From OFTM10 sp964196195 (GTDB taxonomy: Bacteria; Actinomycetota; Acidimicrobiia; Acidimicrobiales; Aldehydirespiratoraceae), in NCBI GenBank assembly GCA_964196195.1, contig CAXMSE010000049.1:28168-92167 (forward strand): a stretch of 64,000 bases of DNA, read 5' to 3'. The notes under the pieces are model-generated. The model searched no databases. It was given only the letters and a program-made list of their open reading frames with translations, and was not told where the DNA came from. This document shows, one piece after another, positions 58,146 to 64,000 of the stretch (position 1 is its first letter; each line of letters starts with the position of its first letter). The translations under genes and the position numbers were made by a program.

Positions 58146-59600
58146 ATGACTCCATCCAGAAGACAACAGCTTCCTGAGATCGAGGTGATGCACGAAGGTG
58201 CCGGCGATCCGGAACTGCCCGGTCGGGATCTTGTTGGCGGCCATCGTGCGGCTACCGTCCTGGCCTCTTTTGGTTTTGTGGTGGCGGTGGCGTTCCTGAT
58301 GAATTGGCTGTTCGGCGGCGAAGAGCCTTCGGCGAAACAGTCCGACCCGGCGACGGAGAGGTCCTCTCCGAGCTTCGGCGGGGACGAACTGGATGACGAT
58401 GCCCGCCGTGAGGCACTCATTCTGGCCGAATCGTTACCTCCGGAACTTGTCGCCGCTGAGCTGTACAGGGCCGCCCCGGGTCCCAACACACTGCGTTCGC
58501 TGTTGGCGGCGGTGGGAGGGGTCGCCGGACTCGATGTGGGGACGGCGGAGGGAGCGTTCGACCTCGTCACGTTCGACCCGATGGATCCTGATCACCTTCT
58601 TGCCTCACGGCGATCGAGCTACGGTCCCGCCGAGAATCAGGGAGCGAATGAAGAGTGGAGGCTGTCCGCCGGTGAGGTTGCTCAGACCCTGTTTGCGGCA
58701 GATCTCGCGCACGACGTCGTGCATTTCAACGACGACGGAACGGTAGCGATCTGGGTCAACAGCGGGAACACAACCGCGTTCGCCTCACGAATCGTGACCT
58801 CGCGGCCCGCAGCCTCGGGGTTGAGTTCCGAGCCCGTCTATGCGTCGAGGTCTGTGATCGTCGATGGCACCCTCTTCGCGCTCACGGGAAGCGCCGACTA
58901 CTACTCAACCACCCGACATTTCGATCTGTTGATCGCCGACGGTGGCGACGATGTAGCCGTCCTCGACTCCGGTGAGAGATGGGCGTGGATCGATAACCCT
59001 CTGAACGACATCGTGATTGCATACCCGGCCGACGATCACGGTGCCACCATGGTCTGGAACGCGTCGACGCTCGAACCGATACCGGATCATCCCTTCGCAG
59101 GCCGTGCGTTTCAGCGACTCGCCATCAGCGGTGATGGGCGAACCGCAGTTGGCGTCACCAGCAATGGCGATTTGCACGTGATCGATCCGACTACGGGAGC
59201 GACCAAGAGCCGATTCGGATCCCTCGATCCTGAGGGAATCGCCCAACCGATTACGCTCAACGATGAAGGGACGATCGCTATCACGGTCGACTGGAACGGC
59301 ACCGTCACCTTGTGGTGGGTCGGACACGACCAGCCCCTAGCCGTCATCGATGGTGATGCCGGCCCTGCTCGCGTCGTCCCGGAAGACCGGGCACCACGAA
59401 CATCTTCGGCGGTCGAGCAGGCCGCGCAGCGAGTCGCGATCCATCAACGTGCGACGCCCGACCAACCCACCACCTGGCAGATCATCGACACCAGCCCCGA
59501 AAACTGGATCCAACGCGCTTGTGACCTGGCAGGCACAACCCTCACAGCCGAACAACGACACGAACTCGGATTGTCCGCCGGGCCCGTCGCGTGTGGCTGA
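58146..59600 (+). CDS. Membrane-anchored beta-propeller-like protein
   Basis: 484 residues. One membrane helix (about 36-53) follows a short cytoplasmic start. The outer part shows WD40-like repeats: alternating strands with AISGDGRTAVGVTSNGDLHV and LNDEGTIAITVDWNGTVTLW. The C-terminal WIQRACDLAGTTLTAEQ element resembles the end of actinomycete WD40 and signalling-receptor proteins. No enzyme motif is seen. Four Cys are absent from the propeller except near the C-terminus. Its role is unknown; it could be a protein-binding scaffold. Confidence 0.7.
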   Translation: MTPSRRQQLPEIEVMHEGAGDPELPGRDLVGGHRAATVLASFGFVVAVAFLMNWLFGGEEPSAKQSDPATERSSPSFGGDELDDDARREALILAESLPPELVAAELYRAAPGPNTLRSLLAAVGGVAGLDVGTAEGAFDLVTFDPMDPDHLLASRRSSYGPAENQGANEEWRLSAGEVAQTLFAADLAHDVVHFNDDGTVAIWVNSGNTTAFASRIVTSRPAASGLSSEPVYASRSVIVDGTLFALTGSADYYSTTRHFDLLIADGGDDVAVLDSGERWAWIDNPLNDIVIAYPADDHGATMVWNASTLEPIPDHPFAGRAFQRLAISGDGRTAVGVTSNGDLHVIDPTTGATKSRFGSLDPEGIAQPITLNDEGTIAITVDWNGTVTLWWVGHDQPLAVIDGDAGPARVVPEDRAPRTSSAVEQAAQRVAIHQRATPDQPTTWQIIDTSPENWIQRACDLAGTTLTAEQRHELGLSAGPVACG

Positions 59601-59631
59601 TCCACCGAGTTCGCTGGGGAGCAGGATTGTG

Positions 59632-59637
59632 TATGGT
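59632..59637 (+). promoter_or_regulatory. -10 box TATGGT of the thioesterase-like gene, leaderless
   Basis: TATGGT ends 6 nt before the ATG at 59644, the same spacing as several minus-strand genes. Confidence 0.45.
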
Positions 59638-59643
59638 CCGGCG

Positions 59644-60429
59644 ATGTCAGACCTCGAAGAAGCACTGACCCTCCGTGATGGTGATGGCTGCTGCACAGCC
59701 TTCGCGGACCCGCGATACGAGTCGCTGAACGCAATGTTCGGCGGGTGGACCACAGCTGTCGCGCTGGGGGCCACGCTCAAGAGCGCCGACAACGGGGCAC
59801 GACCGTCGGCCATTACGATCAACTTCGTCGACCGGGTCGAGTCCGGAAACGATGTCCATCTCCATACCAGGCGGGTGGGCGGCAGCCGCTCGGTCGAGCA
59901 TTATCTGACGGAGTTGTCAGCCGCCGAGGACAACCGGACACTCGCGGTTGCCACCGTGGTGCTCAGCAGTCGCCGCGCCACCGATGGGCACACTCAGCCC
60001 TCGATGCCAGATGCTCCCGACCCTGAGTCGCTCGAAGAGTTCCATCCTCCGGGCCCCGAGGGTGGGCGGGCGATGGTGCGACCGATCACGGGACACCCTC
60101 CGCGCCACCACGTCGACACGAGATCGACGGCGTGGGTCCGCGAGATGACCGGCCGCCGCGTCGATCACCTCCAGTTGGCCTTCCTCGCCGACCAATTCGA
60201 ACCGAGGCCCTTCTTCTGGAGCGAGGATCCGCGACCCTCGGCGACGTTGTGCATGACGGTCTACTTCCACGCCACCGACGAAGAGCTCGAAGGGGTCGGC
60301 GACGACTACGTCCTCAGCGAAGCAACCGGCAGCCGGGGGGCCAGCTCCACTTCGGGGCAACACGCACGCATCTGGAGCAGATCAGGAGTTCTCTTGGCGA
60401 CCAGCGAGCAGCTCTGCTGGTACCGCTGA
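59644..60429 (+). CDS. Acyl-CoA thioesterase-like (double hotdog) protein
   Basis: 261 residues. The start resembles TesB-like thioesterases: FGGWTTAVALGATLKS followed by the SAITINFVDRVESGNDVHLHTRRVGGSRSVEH stretch (written in parts: SAITINFVDRV, then HLHTRRVGGS). A second hotdog follows with DHLQLAFLADQFEPRPF and ends in a catalytic-like GQHARIWSRSGVLLATSEQ. The frame is open farther upstream, but the ATG at 59644 starts the conserved part and has a -10 box before it. The substrate is unknown. Confidence 0.72.
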   Translation: MSDLEEALTLRDGDGCCTAFADPRYESLNAMFGGWTTAVALGATLKSADNGARPSAITINFVDRVESGNDVHLHTRRVGGSRSVEHYLTELSAAEDNRTLAVATVVLSSRRATDGHTQPSMPDAPDPESLEEFHPPGPEGGRAMVRPITGHPPRHHVDTRSTAWVREMTGRRVDHLQLAFLADQFEPRPFFWSEDPRPSATLCMTVYFHATDEELEGVGDDYVLSEATGSRGASSTSGQHARIWSRSGVLLATSEQLCWYR

Positions 60430-60508
60430 GTCGCAAGTGCCGATCTCGTACGCACTGCGGCTGAGCGAGGAAACGTGCTCAACCTCGCGAACGGCCACCG
60501 AGCGCCAA

Positions 60509-60829
60509 TCACAGGCCGGCACCCAACTCGAAGGGCAGGTTCGGGAGGAACAAAATCAGCGGCACGTCCACTCCGAACACCACCAGCACCTGGCAGACCA
60601 ATGCAAGCGGAGCAGCCATCAGCCCCAGTCCGGCAGCGAACACCACGGTGTACAGCATTACGCCGAGTGCCACGATTCCCCCGGCGGTGACCATCTCGCC
60701 CACGAGTGAACCCCTGTCCCGGAGTCGTTGGTCCTGCAAGGTGCTGGCTGGTGCTCGGCTATGACAAGATGCTTTTCCGAGGAGTCGGGCCACGATGCTC
60801 ACTACTTCGTACATCGAGATGGAGCGCAT
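60509..60829 (-). CDS. Possible small hydrophobic protein
   Basis: 106 residues; the last 60 form two strongly hydrophobic stretches (MVTAGGIVALGVMLYTVVFA and PLALVCQVLVVFGVDVPLIL) that look like membrane helices. The start is unsure: ATG at 60829, or shorter from GTG or ATG near 60700. It is divergent from, and almost touches, the PhyH-type gene. No family is recognised. Confidence 0.4.
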   Translation of the reverse strand: MRSISMYEVVSIVARLLGKASCHSRAPASTLQDQRLRDRGSLVGEMVTAGGIVALGVMLYTVVFAAGLGLMAAPLALVCQVLVVFGVDVPLILFLPNLPFELGAGL

Positions 60830-60840
60830 CAGTGCGAGCA

Positions 60841-62019
60841 ATGTCAGTCGGGTGGCACGAGGCGGTGCCGCCGAACGGATTCCACAATCGAGCGCGAGAT
60901 GAGTTCCCTGAGTCCAACGACAACCCACTTGGGCTGGCGTCGCCCGTCGGCGAGATCGACATCGAGACGACCCCCGAGCACCGCAACCTGGTAGCTGGCG
61001 ATCCCCGTTGTGCTGGCTGGACCCGCTCCTACGACGACCCCAACGTGATCGCGCTACGGGATCGGCTGCGGGATCGCAACGGCATCTCCGGCTTGGAGAT
61101 CGTCGATGCCGGTGATGTCGAGCGGGCGACGACAATCTTCCATCGAGATGGGTTCGTCGCCGTAGCAGACGCCCTCGACCCCGGGCAGCTCGAACGACTT
61201 CGCCGCGGCGTGGACGAGGTCACTACCACCCTCTTGGAGGCCGACCCCGACGGCTCTATCGGCGGCGGTGCGGGCGGTCTTCCCCATCGTTATTCCTTTG
61301 GTGGCACCTCTGTGTCCCGACACATGTTTCATCGCCCGGAATGGTCGCAGCTGATCGACCTGCCGACCACGACGCCGATCCTGTCATCGATCTTCGGCGG
61401 TCCCGAGTACATCGTTTATGGCGCGGGCGGCGAGCTCGCCCTCCCGGGGGCCATCGAGTACCAGGGGCTGCACTCCGACAACGTGTGGACCGAGCTCCAC
61501 GACCCTCAGGGTGGCCTCACGATGCGCGACCTCCCGACTCCGGTGGTGCACATCAATTTCCCCCTGGTGGACCTCACACCGGTCAACGGGCCAATCCGCG
61601 TCCTTCCCGGGACCCATCGATCCCGGGCGCCGATCCCGGCATTGGCGGAGGAGCCCGAATGGATGCGGCTGAGCACCGTCTGTCCGCTCCCGGCAGGTTC
61701 GGCAATCATCCGCGACGCGCGCTGCTGGCACGCGGGCACACCGAACCTGTCACGAGACATCCGGGCGATGCCGAACGTCGAGTACATGGCCCCGTGGTTC
61801 CGCAGTGAAGCACTCGGCAAGTCGATGTCCCACGACACGTGGTCGACGCTGTCGCCCCACGCACAGAGACTGAGCCGCTATATCGTGTGCGACAAGGGCG
61901 AGGCCGTGATCGGCGAGGGAGTCAACCATCCCCGCCGCGTCGAGCGCGAGCGCATCCGTGAAGAACAGTTGGCCGCCATGCCACCCGACGCTGCCACCGC
62001 CTATCGGCGCCGCTCCTGA
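60841..62019 (+). CDS. PhyH-type Fe(II)/2-oxoglutarate dioxygenase
   Basis: Hydroxylase of the phytanoyl-CoA dioxygenase superfamily. The iron ligands are visible: HSD in GLHSDNVWTEL and the distal His in CWHAGTPNLSRDIR, whose last Arg should bind 2-oxoglutarate. The start is uncertain; I took ATG at 60841 (392 residues), which is longer than the 280-300 typical of the family, so about 100 N-terminal residues are unexplained. The substrate is unknown. The thioesterase-like gene upstream may belong to the same lipid-related set, but 400 nt and a minus-strand frame lie between them. Confidence 0.8.
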   Translation: MSVGWHEAVPPNGFHNRARDEFPESNDNPLGLASPVGEIDIETTPEHRNLVAGDPRCAGWTRSYDDPNVIALRDRLRDRNGISGLEIVDAGDVERATTIFHRDGFVAVADALDPGQLERLRRGVDEVTTTLLEADPDGSIGGGAGGLPHRYSFGGTSVSRHMFHRPEWSQLIDLPTTTPILSSIFGGPEYIVYGAGGELALPGAIEYQGLHSDNVWTELHDPQGGLTMRDLPTPVVHINFPLVDLTPVNGPIRVLPGTHRSRAPIPALAEEPEWMRLSTVCPLPAGSAIIRDARCWHAGTPNLSRDIRAMPNVEYMAPWFRSEALGKSMSHDTWSTLSPHAQRLSRYIVCDKGEAVIGEGVNHPRRVERERIREEQLAAMPPDAATAYRRRS

Positions 62020-62029
62020 AGACCGTCGC

Positions 62030-62047
62030 GTGCCTGGCGACTGGCAC
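62030..62047. terminator. Weak hairpin between convergent genes
   Basis: GTGCC and GGCAC pair across an 8-nt loop between the PhyH gene and the convergent gene at 62066. No T-run follows. Confidence 0.2.
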
Positions 62048-62065
62048 ATCTGAGACCGCAGGAAA

Positions 62066-62629
62066 CTAGGGCGCAGCTGCGGTCTGGAAGGCCCACCCCG
62101 GGTAGCTGTCTTCAAGAAGCTCGAGGTGCTGGCTCCACGCCGACAGAGGTAGCAATTCTGGGCTCCGCAACGCGATTTGGCCCTGGTCGAGCAAGAACCC
62201 CCACGAGAACGCCACGACCGGTACCGCCTCTCGCGCCATTGGTGACGTTGGGGCAAAACACAGGTAGCTCTCGGCGTGCCAGTCAAGGTACTTGGTGCGA
62301 TCGCTGCGGGAGGGAGCGTCGAAGAGTGTCGGGGCGACCCCGTAGAATCCGAACGGCGTGTTCAGGTGTTCGTAGACCTCCAAGGGGTCTGTAACCCACT
62401 GGTCGTTTGGGGTGAGATGCGGTGATCGCATTCTGACGAGCTGAACCCATCCAAGAAGTGCCGCGTATCCGCTCGCAGCGAAGTCGATTCTCGCTTCGCA
62501 CACCGGAAAACCTTGCGCCCAGGGTGGGCAACCCACTGCGCCGGGATGACCGTTGGGCCTGATCGAGACGCTGACGCTGCCCGCACGCCCACGCGTCTCG
62601 AACGGCAGCTTCAGCTTGCTCTCAGTCAC
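62066..62629 (-). CDS. Conserved-looking protein of unknown function
   Basis: 187 residues, soluble, with three Cys. I do not recognise a domain. I chose GTG at 62629 because the protein from there looks compact and folded (TESKLKLPFETRG onward) while the extension upstream is Arg-rich and unlike a protein start. It converges with the PhyH-type gene. Confidence 0.55.
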   Translation of the reverse strand: MTESKLKLPFETRGRAGSVSVSIRPNGHPGAVGCPPWAQGFPVCEARIDFAASGYAALLGWVQLVRMRSPHLTPNDQWVTDPLEVYEHLNTPFGFYGVAPTLFDAPSRSDRTKYLDWHAESYLCFAPTSPMAREAVPVVAFSWGFLLDQGQIALRSPELLPLSAWSQHLELLEDSYPGWAFQTAAAP

Positions 62630-62955
62630 GGACCCGAGTCTCGCATCTCTCCGGCATCGTTTCCGCCCGTAACTGGTGAGCTCCCCAAGCGAGGATGGGG
62701 GATTGTCCCGATGCATCTACACCGCCGCGCCGCTCACGATGGTGTCATGGCCGCACCGGACACGATCCGTGAGAGATCGGGAACGGATCTCTTGGATGCG
62801 GTCGGCCAAACCCATCGACAAGACCGGGAGTGGAAAATGATCGGATCCCCACACGCCAGCCGGGGCGGGACCGCGCAGGCACGACATGTTCTGCCGCGAG
62901 GGCGGAGCAAGGCACATCACAGGGATTCACCGTGACTGGCGGGATACTTAATCAG
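62630..62955. other. 326-nt stretch without a convincing gene
   Basis: Only short frames in several phases are seen, none with a ribosome site or a recognisable product. A GATACT box at about 62943-62948 stands 7 nt before the ATG of the last gene and could be its promoter. Confidence 0.5.
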
Positions 62956-64000
62956 ATGCCCCTTGTTGTCTTCTTTGCAACTCCCCTCGCGTTCGTTGCG
63001 GTGATGGCGGTTGCTCTGTACACGAGCCATCGGTCACGCACACGACCCCAGGAACGTCCGAAGTCGGTTGCCTGGCGGGTGGGGGCTTCCGTAGCGATCT
63101 GGGGCGGCTTGGTGGCCCTGGTTACGGGGATCTTTATGTTCAGCGTTCTGCTGTTCTGGGAGGATCCCCCGGTCCTGGGCGGGAGGGATGAAGGCCTGGC
63201 CATCACCTATATCGCTGTGCGAGATGGACCATTTGCCGAGCCTGTTGATGCCGAGGCTCTTTGGAGTGAAGTTCACGACGACATCAAGGCCCAGACGTCT
63301 CGATCAGAGTTCATCGACTGTTTCTTCGCGGAAGCTGACCGAACGGCACCGGACACTGCGCCCGACGAGTTCGAGCCGAGCCTCTTCGAGCGGGGTGTGC
63401 CGAACCTGTTCGAGCGGGCGATGTATGGGGGCGAGGTCACCTCGAACGGTGTCCTGGTTCGAGATGGGAACACTTACTCAGTCGCGGATCGCCGCGATGA
63501 CAGAGGCATCATCGCCGTCGACGTTCGAGTCGAAGGACCCCAAGACACATCGGTCACGACGGTCCTGCTCTCACCAAGGGTTTTCGATCCGAGCGATCCT
63601 GGTAGCGGGCCCCAGGATTGGATTGGGGACCAGGGTTTGGCTGTGGTGGGAACCGCGCCCGGGGACTCCTGTCTCGTTGGGGCCGAAGCACTCAGGGAGC
63701 GACTTCAGACGACGGGGATGATCTCTGTCGGTCATGAGTATGGGGCTGGAGTGCCGGAGCTCACCGACTATCGCGTGATGGCGGTTGTCTGGGACGGGAC
63801 ACCCGACGAAGACAACCTCGTTGGCGGCGCATTCTGGTGGATCGGGGACGAGGGCGACGGCGGCGATGGGGTTCATCCCCCCAGTGAAGGCGACGGCGAC
63901 TCTGCGGAAGTGGCTCCCTCCGATGGCGACGAGCCCCGCCGTGCGCCCGATTGGGTCGCACGAGCCTTCGTGCCGGCAGAAACCGTGCGGCTCGAACCGG
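62956..64000 (+). CDS. Two-helix membrane protein of unknown function (3' end outside window)
   Basis: 348 codons are seen and the frame is still open at the window end. Two membrane helices (about residues 3-21 and 42-66) are followed by a soluble part. A short repeat, SLFERG and NLFERA, lies near residues 140-156. An acidic Gly/Asp-rich linker stands near residue 300. I recognise no family. Third codon positions carry more A and T than in the housekeeping genes, a mild hint of separate origin. Confidence 0.65.
   Translation, partial: MPLVVFFATPLAFVAVMAVALYTSHRSRTRPQERPKSVAWRVGASVAIWGGLVALVTGIFMFSVLLFWEDPPVLGGRDEGLAITYIAVRDGPFAEPVDAEALWSEVHDDIKAQTSRSEFIDCFFAEADRTAPDTAPDEFEPSLFERGVPNLFERAMYGGEVTSNGVLVRDGNTYSVADRRDDRGIIAVDVRVEGPQDTSVTTVLLSPRVFDPSDPGSGPQDWIGDQGLAVVGTAPGDSCLVGAEALRERLQTTGMISVGHEYGAGVPELTDYRVMAVVWDGTPDEDNLVGGAFWWIGDEGDGGDGVHPPSEGDGDSAEVAPSDGDEPRRAPDWVARAFVPAETVRLEP

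Noticed and set aside
62513..62935. Plus-strand frame of 140 codons
   Set aside because: The product is Arg/His-rich without a fold pattern, overlaps a better minus-strand gene, and has no ribosome site.

Overview
The window is high-GC, densely packed bacterial DNA from an actinomycete (Actinomycetota). The evidence is an actinobacterial integration host factor (mihF), the DUF948/DUF6167 pair between rarA and alaS, F420-type deazaflavin chemistry, an ECF42-type sigma factor with a DGPF partner, and GTG starts with many 4-nt gene overlaps. The gene order resembles the Acidimicrobiia and relatives, but that placement is an inference; no rRNA or other taxonomic marker is present.

Bases 1 to about 40.5 kb are a housekeeping region, almost all on the minus strand. 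In the direction of transcription the first run is tgt, yajC, secD, secF, apt, rel, hisS and aspS. The second is rarA, DUF948, DUF6167, alaS, ruvX, mltG, aroE, a DUF4388 protein, a prepilin peptidase, aroB, an M24 peptidase, efp, nusB, a GNAT protein and the pyrimidine operon pyrR-pyrB-pyrC-carA-carB-pyrD-pyrF. The third is mihF, gmk, rpoZ, coaBC, metK, priA and a small membrane protein. Two RNA methyltransferase genes on the plus strand and the start of def close the left edge. The pyr operon has a leader that matches the PyrR-binding RNA loop, so PyrR probably feeds back on its own operon.

Bases 40.5 to 64 kb are accessory and lie on both strands. They hold a lipoprotein arylsulfotransferase-like gene, an M20 peptidase with a VOC protein, an ECF42 module (ABM protein, DGPF/YCII protein, sigma factor), a deazaflavin-dependent oxidoreductase, a nucleoside hydrolase, and a two-component system whose response regulator is cut by an in-frame amber codon. 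A BMP-type (nucleoside-like) ABC importer follows, then a short MetE-like zinc enzyme, a membrane-anchored propeller-like protein, a thioesterase-like protein, a PhyH-type dioxygenase and several unknown proteins, the last running off the right edge.

Many transcription units show a TANNNT -10 box only 6 to 10 nt before the start codon, which points to widespread leaderless transcription. The observations most worth checking are the PyrR loop, the interrupted regulator, the tRNA-guanine transglycosylase that lacks its three zinc cysteines, a class 1B-like PyrD without pyrK in the operon, and the palindromes in front of the two-component operon. I did not find a clearly new multi-gene system; no CRISPR array, insertion sequence, tRNA or rRNA gene was seen.
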